DNA of 64,000 nucleotides, taken from contig NZ_KB905901.1 of NCBI RefSeq assembly GCF_000381085.1, positions 124,001 to 188,000 on the forward strand. The letters run 5' to 3'. Source of the stretch: Thiomicrorhabdus arctica DSM 13458. Lineage in GTDB: Bacteria; Pseudomonadota; Gammaproteobacteria; Thiomicrospirales; Thiomicrospiraceae. The position numbers were made by a program, and so were the translations under genes. This document shows positions 1-8,458 of the stretch, in pieces (within the stretch, counting starts at the first letter, position 1; the number at the start of each line of letters is the position of its first letter). The notes beneath the pieces were generated by a model. That model was not told the DNA's origin, made no database searches, and was given only the letters and a program-made list of their open reading frames with translations.

Positions 1-85
1 AGAAATCAGGTGTGATTTCTGGAACTTTGCTGAGTACTGTTTGAATAGGCGAACCAGACATCTCTAATAAAAATTTTTGAGACAT
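1..85 (-). CDS. N-terminal fragment of a second COG4705-type membrane protein (cut by window edge)
   Basis: Only 28 codons are visible. An ATG at 85 is preceded on the minus strand by AAGGA about 9 nt upstream, and the frame runs open off the window. The visible part contains LSKVPEITPDF, which matches the start of the complete neighbour upstream (LLNKVPQVVLLFW). I infer a tandem paralogue of that multi-pass membrane protein. The 19-bp gap to the neighbour's stop suggests one operon. The function is unknown; the paralogy call rests on a short stretch. Confidence 0.55.
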   Translation of the reverse strand, partial: MSQKFLLEMSGSPIQTVLSKVPEITPDF

Positions 86-104
86 CGTAGTGTTCCTTAT
101 GATG

Positions 105-878
105 TTATTCAAATTTGGGTTTTGGTGCTGTTACGGTAGAAAAGACAACCCCTAAAAGGATCACGGTTAAGAAACCTGCACTGGTATATGCTGCACCGAT
201 ACCGAGCCCACCATTTACGACATCTTGTGATAAGTAATCACCCAAATAAGCCCCAAGTGGACGGGTTAAAATATAGACCAACCAAAAGCTAAATATACCG
301 TTTAAATGCCACTTAAAATGTGCAATAGCAATCAGTGCTATCGCTGTTCCAAAAAGGATCAAAGAATTAGCATAGCCTAATCCAAGGCTTTCCGCCAGTA
401 AATCACCTGCCGCTGTGCCTAATGCAAAGGTAAAGAGAATCGTTAGCCAATAATAAAGTTCACGTTTTCGGGTATTGATGAATTGAATATCCAGCGTTTT
501 TTCAGCGCGGTACCAAAGGCCAAAAGTAAGCAATAAGGCAATCGAAAATCCAGCGGTTGCGGTTTCTAAAGAGACCCCCATATTATCGACTAGGTTGTCG
601 GTCACTAATGTCCCTACTACACTAATCAACACGACATTGAGCCAATAGAGCCAAGGAATGTATTGAACTTGTCGAATTTGATAAACCAAAGCCGATCCCA
701 ATAGGGCAAACATGATCCAAGAAGTATTGACGAGACCAAAATTTAAATCCACCGCTAAAAAATCTGCGGCCGTTTCACCTACGGTTGTAGATAGGATTTT
801 AATTATCCAGAAGAGTAAGACGACTTGAGGTACTTTGTTGAGTAATATTTGACTCATGTTCGTTGTTTTCGTATTCAT
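105..878 (-). CDS. COG4705-type multi-pass membrane protein
   Basis: A 257-residue, very hydrophobic protein with about eight predicted membrane segments and an internal repeat: the motif T-x-G-E-T-x-A-D-x-L near the N-terminus recurs as G-T-A-A-G-D-L-L-A-E-S and again as R-P-L-G-A-Y-L-G-D. Repeats of this kind, with an acidic residue in each, are typical of COG4705 membrane-anchored proteins of unknown function. I prefer the ATG at 878, with GGGG 7 nt upstream, over a TTG four codons earlier. The gene starts 12 bp after the PepSY gene stops, so the two are probably co-transcribed. The substrate is unknown; transport of an ion or small solute is only a guess. Confidence 0.7.
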   Translation of the reverse strand: MNTKTTNMSQILLNKVPQVVLLFWIIKILSTTVGETAADFLAVDLNFGLVNTSWIMFALLGSALVYQIRQVQYIPWLYWLNVVLISVVGTLVTDNLVDNMGVSLETATAGFSIALLLTFGLWYRAEKTLDIQFINTRKRELYYWLTILFTFALGTAAGDLLAESLGLGYANSLILFGTAIALIAIAHFKWHLNGIFSFWLVYILTRPLGAYLGDYLSQDVVNGGLGIGAAYTSAGFLTVILLGVVFSTVTAPKPKFE

Positions 879-890
879 GTTGTGCCCCAA

Positions 891-1190
891 TTAATCTTGT
901 TTTTGCTGCAAAATTTTGCCAGTGTTGGCATCTATTTTTATATCCCAAGCTAAGGGCTTATTGACGATTTCTATTTCATATACGGCTCGAGGGTCATCAC
1001 CTTCGAATTGCGCACTAACTGTTTTCCCGCCAGTGGACTGTTCGGCAATCTTTACGGCTTCAATTAAGGTAATCTGCATATCTTGTACAGCAAAATTTTC
1101 CTGCTCTGAGGCAAAAACGCAGGTTGAGGCACCTAAAGTACCGATTGTAAATAGACTAGGAATAAGTAGGTGAGTCATAACATTTTTCAT
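891..1190 (-). CDS. Exported PepSY-domain protein
   Basis: A 99-residue protein when started at the ATG at 1190, which has GGAG 8 nt upstream; an in-frame ATG 18 codons earlier lacks such a site. Residues 1 to about 28 form a signal peptide ending near VFAS. The rest is a single PepSY domain: an amphipathic helix (TLIEAVKIAEQSTGGK) followed by beta strands including YEIEIVNKPLAWDIKIDANTGKIL. PepSY domains are small periplasmic or extracellular modules linked to peptidase inhibition or to redox and metal partners. It is the first gene of a probable operon with the two COG4705-type proteins. The specific role is not known. Confidence 0.8.
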   Translation of the reverse strand: MKNVMTHLLIPSLFTIGTLGASTCVFASEQENFAVQDMQITLIEAVKIAEQSTGGKTVSAQFEGDDPRAVYEIEIVNKPLAWDIKIDANTGKILQQKQD

Positions 1191-1351
1191 AATATTGCTC
1201 CAAAGGTTATAGATAAAGTTTAGATTCATGCTTAATTTAAACAATGAAAATTAGCTAAAAATTAGGAGGTGGAATGAGAATAGAAATATGACTTTATGTG
1301 AATACTACCATCACTGTTTTTTAAATTAATCGACTTAGCTTAGAGTGATGT

Positions 1352-2695
1352 TTAATCAACAGAGTTGTTTAGGTTGTGCACTAAGGTTTTATAAGCGGGA
1401 TGGTTTCTGAGTAGCATTCTGCCTGCTTCAATCAGTTTGTCCACTTCATCTTTTGTCAAAGTAAAAGAGCTGGTAATGGCATTAAAAAAGTCACTGCGTA
1501 GCGGTTCTTTAATGCCGCTAAAGCCCACTTCGATAAAATAATCCGTTACCTTTTTTTCAGGCGTAGAAAGTTCTTGGCTCCAACGTTGCATCCCTTTTTG
1601 AAACAGTTCAATCGTCGCGGCATTATAACGATGGAGTTGAATGTCCGAGACCGCATTAATCGTACTTTCTATGCTTGGAACTTGATTGGTCTTGCCAATA
1701 TCTGGACTGGAATGAGTAGAGGCATTGACGGCAATAACGGCAAAGTGACTTACAGGTTTTCGGTTGAGTTTTTTGAGGATTTGTTGAGCACCTCCTGAAA
1801 GTTCCATCACTTCATAAATTGCACGTAGTCCTAAATTATCTGTAATTCCACCATCCACAAGATGAATATATTTTAAGTTTTTATCGGTTTTTAGGTATTT
1901 ATGAAGGTCTTGTTGGGTCGCTTTCACTTCCTGACTGGAATGCGATGTCTGTTTAGAATTAAGTAACATTGCATTCTGTTTATTCTTGCAGTTTTGGTAG
2001 TTCTCAATAATAACGGGGTCAAAAATAAACGGCACCGAGGAGGATGCTGCGACGGCATTAGCAATAGGAAAGTCATTGATATTGGAACACAGTAGATCAA
2101 AGTATTCTTGAGTAAACGAAAAGCGGATGCCATTGCCTAAGTCTGAGGCATTAATCACAATGAGTGGTCCATTCTTTTTTTGTAAATCTGCATACGTTGC
2201 ATGTTTAAACACAGAAGTTTCATAAAATTCTATTGTTCGATCCGTACGCCCTTTGGTTGAGAACCAAAGCGTGGGGTTAAAAAGACTTTCTAGAAGTATT
2301 GTTGAGATGTCTCTACGTAGAAAGACCTTTTCAAATTTTTTGAAGGTTTTGTCGCCGTGTAGGCCGTAATAGGCCGCGGTAAAGCTGCCACCTGAAACAG
2401 AACTGATCACATCAACTTCATCTAAAAGTCGATACGAGTGTCCATTGCGTTGTATCTGAGTATCCCGAAGTTCTTTGAGCACACCATACGCAAGAGCGGC
2501 GGCGCGAGAACCTCCTCCCGAAAAAGACAGTAATAAGCTAACATTTCCCTGTGGTTTGCTGCTCATAACGGATTGCAGTGAATAGCCGGGTAGAGAGGCT
2601 TCGGTTGTCTTTTGAGAGTTAGTAATGGCCCCAAAAGTAGTACAACCTGATAGAAAGATGCCGGAAGTTACTATTATGCTAAGAAGCTTTATCAC
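1352..2695 (-). CDS. Patatin-like phospholipase family lipoprotein
   Basis: Predicted serine acyl hydrolase anchored in a membrane by a lipid. The GTG at 2695 gives a compact lipoprotein signal (MIKLLSIIVTSGIFLSGC, acylated Cys at residue 18); an upstream GTG at 2794 in the same frame would add 33 residues in front of it, so I chose the shorter form (447 residues). The patatin signature is visible: oxyanion motif GGGSR at about residues 60-64, nucleophile Ser in SSVSGGSF at about 101, and the Asp-Gly-Gly of the dyad in HLVDGGITDN at about 280. Such proteins hydrolyse phospholipid or lipid ester bonds; the substrate here cannot be inferred. It is divergent from the PqiA-like gene to its right. 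Confidence 0.82.
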   Translation of the reverse strand: MIKLLSIIVTSGIFLSGCTTFGAITNSQKTTEASLPGYSLQSVMSSKPQGNVSLLLSFSGGGSRAAALAYGVLKELRDTQIQRNGHSYRLLDEVDVISSVSGGSFTAAYYGLHGDKTFKKFEKVFLRRDISTILLESLFNPTLWFSTKGRTDRTIEFYETSVFKHATYADLQKKNGPLIVINASDLGNGIRFSFTQEYFDLLCSNINDFPIANAVAASSSVPFIFDPVIIENYQNCKNKQNAMLLNSKQTSHSSQEVKATQQDLHKYLKTDKNLKYIHLVDGGITDNLGLRAIYEVMELSGGAQQILKKLNRKPVSHFAVIAVNASTHSSPDIGKTNQVPSIESTINAVSDIQLHRYNAATIELFQKGMQRWSQELSTPEKKVTDYFIEVGFSGIKEPLRSDFFNAITSSFTLTKDEVDKLIEAGRMLLRNHPAYKTLVHNLNNSVD

Positions 2696-2850
2696 GACTA
2701 TACTCAGAGAGAAAGGAATATGGGGAATTTTATCACTATTTTTTAGATTAACCAGACGGAGTCGCGTTAAACTCCTAAAATAGAGGTTGATCACATTGTC
2801 GTTAAAGAAGCGTATAATTTACCAATTCAATTTTTAGGAGAGGATTGGTT

Positions 2851-3477
2851 ATGCCGTTTCGACAAAAAATAGGGTTAGTGCTTTTAATGGGCGCGTATTT
2901 ATTATTGATCCCAGGATTAACCGAACCGGTATTGCATATCACCACGACTTTAGATAAAGGTGAGCTGACGGCATTGGGTAAAGAAGCGATTCTAAACAGT
3001 GGGAGTATTCCTAATTTTTTGATGCCGATGACCTTGGAAGTATTTAATCAGATTCAGGTCAGTGGATCGGTGGTGATTCAAGATACCGCTAAAAGTATTT
3101 TAGGCACGGCGGAAGGGTTATGGCGAGATGGTAATTTACTGGTCGCTTTTTTGATTGTGTTTTTCAGTGTGGTTATCCCTGCCTTAAAGCTCGGTTTGTT
3201 AGGATTTTCCTATGCGATGCAAAGGTTTTCATGGAGTGGCCGTTATGCAACATGGAGCGCTTTGTTGAGCAAGTGGTCAATGGCAGATGTCTTTGTTATG
3301 GCATTGATTATCTCTTTTTTAGCCATTAAAGCCAGCGCGAATACTTCCAGTCTATTGCAAACCCATATCCAACTTGAAAACGGTTTCTATTACTTTTTAG
3401 GCTATTGCTTGGTATCAATTTTATCAAGTCAGCTGTTGGTTAATGAGAGACGTTCTGAGTCCATACCTCAATCATAG
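2851..3477 (+). CDS. PqiA-family (paraquat-inducible protein A) membrane protein
   Basis: A 208-residue protein with about four membrane segments: N-terminal anchor GLVLLMGAYLLLIPGL, a roughly 90-residue extracytoplasmic segment, then three helices. The sequence KWSMADVFVMALIISFLAIKASA is the hallmark of the PqiA domain. E. coli PqiA carries two such modules and works with MCE proteins in lipid traffic across the envelope; this is a single module with no MCE partner nearby. The ATG at 2851 is preceded by AGGAG (2836-2840) and AGGA (2841-2844); a TTG two codons earlier is less likely. Transport of lipid is family-based inference. Confidence 0.75.
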   Translation: MPFRQKIGLVLLMGAYLLLIPGLTEPVLHITTTLDKGELTALGKEAILNSGSIPNFLMPMTLEVFNQIQVSGSVVIQDTAKSILGTAEGLWRDGNLLVAFLIVFFSVVIPALKLGLLGFSYAMQRFSWSGRYATWSALLSKWSMADVFVMALIISFLAIKASANTSSLLQTHIQLENGFYYFLGYCLVSILSSQLLVNERRSESIPQS

Positions 3478-3699
3478 TCCTTCTTTTTAATGTCCAACAA
3501 ACTGTCGGAAACGTCAGCCCGGGGAGGGTATACCATCCCTCATACCCTGCCAATTTCGCGATAGGTCTATTTTGATCGCTATTGTTGCAATCAATATTAT
3601 AGTGGCTGTACCGTTTCCATCCCGTCTATCAGACTCAAAATGTCTAGCTCATCAGAGCCACTCTCAGCGTCGCTTATGGATTCAGTATGTTTACTTTCC

Positions 3700-4041
3700 T
3701 TATTTGTTTTGACCGTCACATGCTGATTGTTCTTCCTTATTTGCACAGCACTCGTTTGGCGATTTTTTTATAAGAGTATCAGCGCTGGCCTTGCCCACTG
3801 GTTCACAACAGGAGCCAGTAGTGTCTGAAGCGCAGCATTGTCCAGTGATTTTATCTTTACCAAAGAGCGTCGTCGCAGGACACCAGCCGGTAAAAGATGC
3901 TTGCAATGCGTTTAAACCAGCAGCCATTGTCAGCCATAACCAAGTCGGTTGAGTGAAATCAATTTGTCCGCTAAGGTGTGCTAAAGCAGCTGGTATTAAA
4001 ATCATTAATGCGATTAAACGCATCATTATATTACCTTTCAT
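3700..4041 (-). CDS. DUF2892 (YgaP-type membrane domain) protein with Cys-rich tail
   Basis: A 113-residue protein. Residues 5 to about 60 form two membrane helices of the DUF2892 type, ending in the familiar GWCPATTLFG segment. An unusual hydrophilic tail of about 45 residues holds CC pairs (GQCCASDTTGSCCEP, NECCANKEE) and a final Cys, eight cysteines beyond the helices. This suggests metal or thiol chemistry; DUF2892 domains often sit next to rhodanese or metal-resistance genes, but no such partner is adjacent here. The start at 4041 has GGAG 6 nt upstream. The function is unknown. Confidence 0.72.
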   Translation of the reverse strand: MKGNIMMRLIALMILIPAALAHLSGQIDFTQPTWLWLTMAAGLNALQASFTGWCPATTLFGKDKITGQCCASDTTGSCCEPVGKASADTLIKKSPNECCANKEEQSACDGQNK

Positions 4042-4421
4042 GGTGTTCTCCAGAAGTGTTAAAAATCAAAAATATATGGTTTGAATTAAGCTAAATCCCC
4101 AGCCTTATCAAACAGAAGGCCGTAGCGAATACTCCTACAAAAAAGGCTAAAGTAGGTCACTGGTTTTTTTTGCAACATCATATTTTGACAATATCTATAG
4201 CAAGGCGTGAGCAGCGTGATCAAAAGAGGCGTTAGGGCCAAAGTCTAATTACTTAAAAGCAATATCGTTGATTACTTGTTCAAACATTACCGCATCTAAA
4301 TGGCTGGAGTATGGTTATTATATTTGGTAATACAAATATAATAAAGTGCTAATTTGCTTAACCGTGTGGTTAAGGCCTCTTCAGTAGAGAAAGTATGGCA
4401 ATTTAGAGGAGAAGAGAGGCT
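4042..4421. other. Gene-free region with one strong inverted repeat
   Basis: About 380 bases with no convincing reading frame on either strand. It contains a perfect 12-bp inverted repeat (4315-4344) and a smaller hairpin, CTTAACC-GTGT-GGTTAAG, at 4357-4374. It presumably includes the promoter of the DUF2892 gene, but the inverted repeat lies about 275 bases from that start. Confidence 0.5.
4315..4344. repeat. Perfect inverted repeat, 12-bp arms
   Basis: Arms TTATTATATTTG (4315-4326) and CAAATATAATAA (4333-4344) are exact reverse complements separated by 6 bases. The composition is almost pure AT. The shape suits a dimeric regulator's operator, but no regulator gene is near. Confidence 0.6.
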
Positions 4422-4583
4422 TTAGTGATTTAGGTTCTCAGGTTGTGCCGCTTTAAGCTTTTTACGTCTTAACTGATGCGCCAGTTTGATGAGCTGGCTT
4501 TGCAATTTCCAAAATAGATAGGCCGGCATATTACAGGTTTTACAGGTTTTACGCTCGGTCATCAATTTGTGCTTGTTTGACAT
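4422..4583 (-). CDS. Small CxxC protein downstream of the lytic transglycosylase
   Basis: A 53-residue frame (ATG at 4583) starting 24 bp after the transglycosylase stop on the same strand. The protein is highly basic, with a CKTC motif at residues 14-17 and a charged helical C-terminal half (FWKLQSQLIKLAHQLRRKKLK). An AAGAAG stretch upstream may be a weak ribosome binding site. A single CxxC could bind metal with a partner or as a dimer. I do not recognise the family. The close operon-like spacing and clean composition favour a real gene. Confidence 0.5.
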   Translation of the reverse strand: MSNKHKLMTERKTCKTCNMPAYLFWKLQSQLIKLAHQLRRKKLKAAQPENLNH

Positions 4584-4607
4584 ATAAATGCTTCTTTTGG
4601 AAGATTG

Positions 4608-5861
4608 TTAAGACTTTTCGTCTTTATTGGCGCTGAGCGTGTGTTGCAAAAGGTTTAACATTCTAATCGAGGGGTAACCATCCGCGGCCAGTTGATTTTT
4701 TATTTGAAAGTTGCGTAATGCCTTTTTGGTTCTGCTTCCGGCAATGCCATCGGCTTCGCCCACATCATACCCAAGGGTATTTAGAAGGGTTTGAATCTGT
4801 TGCATTTCTGCAGTGCTCAACCCTTTATCATCCTTGGGTTGGCTTTTGGTTAAAAGCGGTTTCCCGACAATTCGATCGGCTAAGCGGCCGATGCCAATAG
4901 CGTATTTATCAGAGTTGTTCCAACGCTTAATCACTTTAAAATTATCGTACACTAAAAAAGCAGGGCCGCGAAAATCACTGGCGAGTAATAGTCTCGCAGG
5001 CATATCTATCTGCGTAGACAAAGAACGGTTATTGGCTTGTTTTATACCTAACGTTTGCCACTCTTTTAAGCTGCGTTGTGTTTTGCCATCGGCTAAAGCA
5101 TAGTCAAAGTCTTCTGGTAAATGTACTTCGCGTCCCCAATTTTGTTCTTTCTGCCAACCCAGTTGTTCTAAAAAGTGGCCCGCAGAGTAAAGTGCATCAG
5201 GCAAACTGTCCCATAAATTGATTTTGCCATCGCCGTCACCATCGACGGCATATTTTAGATAATTTGAGGGCATGAATTGGCATTGCCCCATCGCACCCGC
5301 CCATGAACCTTTCATCTCTTTCGGCGTCACATAACCTAAGTCAATAATTTGCAGTGCATTGATGAGCTGTTTCGAAAAAAAGCTTCTGCGACGGGGATCA
5401 TAAGAGAGCGTGGCGAGTGATTCAATGATGGGTATATTGCCAGTGTAACTGCCATAGTTAGTTTCCATACCCCAGAAAGCCACTAAAATACGTTCAGGAA
5501 CACCATATTTCTGTGTGACTTCGTGTAATAGTTTACGGTGTTTTTTTAGGTTCTTAACCCCACTTTGTATACGTTGGTCAGAGACTGCGCGATTATAATA
5601 TTCAAAAAAAGTACTGGTAAATTCTGGTTGTCGACGATCTAGTTCCAAAACCTTTTGATTCAAATGCACATCTGCAAACGCATGACTTAAAGTTGAGCTA
5701 GAAATGCCTGCTTGAACCGCTTGAATTTTAAAATCAACCAACCAACGTTGAAAGTCTTGTTCCATCTCAGCCACGGGTGTGGTTTCTGTCACTTGTGCTT
5801 GAGCAGAGAGTGTCGTAAACACTGAAATACTCACAAGGCATGTCGCTAAAAATGTATTCAT
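4608..5861 (-). CDS. MltB-family lytic murein transglycosylase with peptidoglycan-binding domain
   Basis: Periplasmic enzyme that cleaves the glycan strand between MurNAc and GlcNAc, forming 1,6-anhydro-MurNAc. It has a signal peptide (residues 1 to about 22, ending SAQAQ) and no lipobox, so it is soluble, unlike E. coli MltB. The SLT_2 domain spans about 30-330 with the catalytic Glu133 in WGMETNYG and the GSWAGAMGQCQFMPSNY substrate-binding segment. A C-terminal PG_binding_1 domain follows (about 345-410: GLSTAEMQQIQTLLNTLGYD...GIAGSRTKKALRNFQ). At 417 residues it fits the MltB family with a peptidoglycan-binding extension. It is followed at once by the small CxxC gene. Confidence 0.9.
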   Translation of the reverse strand: MNTFLATCLVSISVFTTLSAQAQVTETTPVAEMEQDFQRWLVDFKIQAVQAGISSSTLSHAFADVHLNQKVLELDRRQPEFTSTFFEYYNRAVSDQRIQSGVKNLKKHRKLLHEVTQKYGVPERILVAFWGMETNYGSYTGNIPIIESLATLSYDPRRRSFFSKQLINALQIIDLGYVTPKEMKGSWAGAMGQCQFMPSNYLKYAVDGDGDGKINLWDSLPDALYSAGHFLEQLGWQKEQNWGREVHLPEDFDYALADGKTQRSLKEWQTLGIKQANNRSLSTQIDMPARLLLASDFRGPAFLVYDNFKVIKRWNNSDKYAIGIGRLADRIVGKPLLTKSQPKDDKGLSTAEMQQIQTLLNTLGYDVGEADGIAGSRTKKALRNFQIKNQLAADGYPSIRMLNLLQHTLSANKDEKS

Positions 5862-6025
5862 TTTAATGGGTCTTTTCTAGAGTATTATTGAAAATAGGGG
5901 TAAACCGCTAAGGTTTAGGTATCACATTAATACATTCTACCTAAACTAACCAAAAGAAGGAGATAAAACAGTTTAAAATTACTCCTAATTATAAAATGCC
6001 TGCACCGCTAAAAATTGGATGATCT

Positions 6026-8227
6026 ATGTTGAAATGTTTTGCCACCTCCGCGGGTGGTTTGAGTGAATTATTACGAGAAGAACTTATGTCTTTGGGGGCT
6101 GAAAATGTCAAGGCACAGCCAAGAGGAGTCACATTCGAAGCGGATTTAGAAACCGCTTACAGGGCTTGCTTATGGTCACGTTTAGCCAATCGAATTTTTC
6201 TGACCGTTTTGGAAGTTGAGCTCGAAAACCAAGAAGAACTGACCACAGAAATCGCTCAGATTGAGTGGAGTGATCATATGGACTCCTATGGCACTTTCTC
6301 GGTCTCATTTTCTGGAAAAGGCATGGGCATCGAACATACCAACTTTGGTGCACTTAAAATCAAAGACGGCATCGTCGACCACTTTATGGACAAGAACGAT
6401 GAGCGTCCATCGGTTAATACAGAGAATCCAAACCTGCGAGTCCACGGTCATTTAAACCGTAATCAACTGACCCTTAGCATTGATTTAATCGGTTATAGCC
6501 TACATCAACGTGGTTATCGTGAAGGCCAACAGGTTAAAGCCCCTTTGAAAGAGAATGTGGCGGCCGCACTGTTAATGCGTGCGGGCTGGCCAGCGATCGC
6601 TAAAGAAGGCGGTACGCTCTACGACCCTATGTGTGGTTCAGGTACCTTTTTAGTCGAGGCGGCCTTGATGGCTTCTGATGGCGCGCCAGGTTTACATAAA
6701 CATGACCGTATGATTCTCAATGCCTGGAAAGGGCACGATGCGGATTTATGGAAAGAGTTGGTGGCTGAAGCCAAAAACCGTCAACTACTTGGTTTGAATA
6801 ACTTACCGAAAATTGTTGGTTCTGATGCATCGCATCGTTCTTTAGACATTGCTGAAGAAGCTATTTTGAATGCGGGTTTTGCAGACTATATCGAAGTTAA
6901 GCAGATGACAGCGGAACAAGGTCGTCGTTGGGGCGACTGGCAACCAGGCCTGGTCATTACTAATCCGCCTTATGGTGAACGTTTAGGGGAAAAGGAAGAG
7001 GTTAAAGTCCTATATACGGCTCTAGGTAGATTTCTTAAAAATGAATTTGAAGGTTGGCAAGCGGCCGTCTTAACCTGTAATCCTGAGTTGGGCATGTATT
7101 TAGGGCTTAAAGCCAAGCGGAGCCATAATTTCTTTAACGGACCGATGGAGTGTAAGTTATTTCGGTTTGACGTCACGGAAGAATTTCATCGTGAACCCGC
7201 GATTAAAGGCGGTGCGGATTTAGCGGAAGGTGTACAAAGCGCTTACCCTGATTTAGCGGAATCGGAAGGTGCGATTATGTTCGCCAACCGTTTAAAGAAA
7301 AATTTAAAGCCATTACGCAAATGGGCTAAAAAACACGAAATTAATGCCTACCGCGTTTATGATGCGGATATGCCCGAATATTCTCTGTCGATTGATTTTT
7401 ATCATACCGAAGAGGGCGGTGATTGGTTGGTGGTTAATGAATATGCCGCGCCTAAAACGATTGATAAATCGAAAGCGAAGCGACGTCTGTATGAAGCCTT
7501 GTCAGTTCTACCAAGCGTGTTTGAGCTACCAGTGGAACGCATTAACTTTAAAATCCGCGAAAAACAGAGCGGCAGTGCTCAATATGAGAAGCTTGAAGAG
7601 AATAAAGAGTTTTATACAATCATTGAGAATGGCACTAAGTTGCGTGTCAACTTCACGGATTATTTAGACACGGGTATTTTTCTAGATCATCGTGATGTGC
7701 GTGCGTTTGTGGCGTTGAAGTCACACCGTAAAAGTTTATTGAACCTCTTCTGTTACACCGCAACGGTGACGGCACAAGCTGCCAATCAAGGCGCTAAAAG
7801 CAGCTTAAGTCTGGATATGTCTAAAACTTATTTAGCTTGGGCGAGACAGAATTTAATCCTCAATGATTGCGATGAGTCACAACACCTCTTAAAACAGGTG
7901 GATGTAATTGATTGGTTGGATATGGAGAGCCAAGCGACCAGCCAAGGGTTTGATGTCATTTTCTTAGACCCTCCGTCTTTCTCAACCTCGAAAAGAATGG
8001 AAGGCACGTTGGATATACAACGTGATCATGTGGATCTTATTCAAAAAACCATGAAATTATTAAATCCAGGCGGTCAGTTAATTTTCTCAAATAACTTCCG
8101 CAAGTTTAAGTTGGACGAAGCCAGTCTGGAAGGTGTCGCGATAGAAAATATCACTAAGCAAACTATGCCTAGAGATTTTGAACGCAATACTAAAATCCAC
8201 CAGGCCTGGGTATTCACGAAAGCTTAA
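6026..8227 (+). CDS. rlmL: Bifunctional 23S rRNA methyltransferase RlmKL (m2G2445 and m7G2069)
   Basis: A fusion of two SAM-dependent RNA methyltransferases that modify helix 74 of 23S rRNA during ribosome assembly. The N-terminal part has a THUMP RNA-binding domain (about 45-155) and the RlmL catalytic domain, with the N2-guanine motif NPPY at about 312-315 (ITNPPYGERLGE). The C-terminal RlmK domain begins near residue 460 and carries the FLDPPSFS motif at about 648. The length, 733 residues, is slightly above the 702 of E. coli. The start at 6026 has only a weak ribosome binding site. It stands alone, with a hairpin just past the stop, and carries two copies of the 12-bp palindrome in its reading frame. 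Confidence 0.95.
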   Translation: MLKCFATSAGGLSELLREELMSLGAENVKAQPRGVTFEADLETAYRACLWSRLANRIFLTVLEVELENQEELTTEIAQIEWSDHMDSYGTFSVSFSGKGMGIEHTNFGALKIKDGIVDHFMDKNDERPSVNTENPNLRVHGHLNRNQLTLSIDLIGYSLHQRGYREGQQVKAPLKENVAAALLMRAGWPAIAKEGGTLYDPMCGSGTFLVEAALMASDGAPGLHKHDRMILNAWKGHDADLWKELVAEAKNRQLLGLNNLPKIVGSDASHRSLDIAEEAILNAGFADYIEVKQMTAEQGRRWGDWQPGLVITNPPYGERLGEKEEVKVLYTALGRFLKNEFEGWQAAVLTCNPELGMYLGLKAKRSHNFFNGPMECKLFRFDVTEEFHREPAIKGGADLAEGVQSAYPDLAESEGAIMFANRLKKNLKPLRKWAKKHEINAYRVYDADMPEYSLSIDFYHTEEGGDWLVVNEYAAPKTIDKSKAKRRLYEALSVLPSVFELPVERINFKIREKQSGSAQYEKLEENKEFYTIIENGTKLRVNFTDYLDTGIFLDHRDVRAFVALKSHRKSLLNLFCYTATVTAQAANQGAKSSLSLDMSKTYLAWARQNLILNDCDESQHLLKQVDVIDWLDMESQATSQGFDVIFLDPPSFSTSKRMEGTLDIQRDHVDLIQKTMKLLNPGGQLIFSNNFRKFKLDEASLEGVAIENITKQTMPRDFERNTKIHQAWVFTKA
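6943..6954. repeat. 12-bp palindrome ACCAGGCCTGGT, exact, inside rlmL
   Basis: Exact copy within the reading frame, encoding Pro-Gly-Leu of the sequence QPGLVITNPPY. Confidence 0.9.
8199..8210. repeat. 12-bp palindrome, one mismatch, at 3' end of rlmL
   Basis: ACCAGGCCTGGG: it differs from the exact unit only at the last base, and lies in the last codons of rlmL. Confidence 0.7.
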
Positions 8228-8230
8228 AAC

Positions 8231-8257
8231 GATGAGGCTACATTCAGTAGCCTCATC
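8231..8257 (+). terminator. Hairpin after rlmL, possible terminator
   Basis: A perfect 11-bp stem (GATGAGGCTAC / GTAGCCTCATC) with a 5-base loop begins 3 bases after the rlmL stop. No T-run follows, so it could be a Rho-dependent end or an RNA-stabilising hairpin rather than an intrinsic terminator. Confidence 0.45.
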
Positions 8258-8458
8258 CCCTCATAGGGTCTTAACGATGAAGTACATCAAACAGACTGGG
8301 GGCACAACCTTAATATTGCCATTTTCAAGGCTAAAATTCACAAAATCCTCTTATCCGTATGCGATTACAAACTTCTTGCTCAAATCTTGAGACAGGTCAA
8401 CTTTTAAAAAGTTAGGATGGTTTATCCTTGCGCATTCTCTCATTTTGGAACGAGCAAT

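Noticed and set aside
8379-8391. Inverted repeat CTCAA-N3-TTGAG before hemN as an FNR box
   Set aside because: FNR sites read TTGAT-N4-ATCAA; the spacing and outer bases differ, so an FNR call is not supported.
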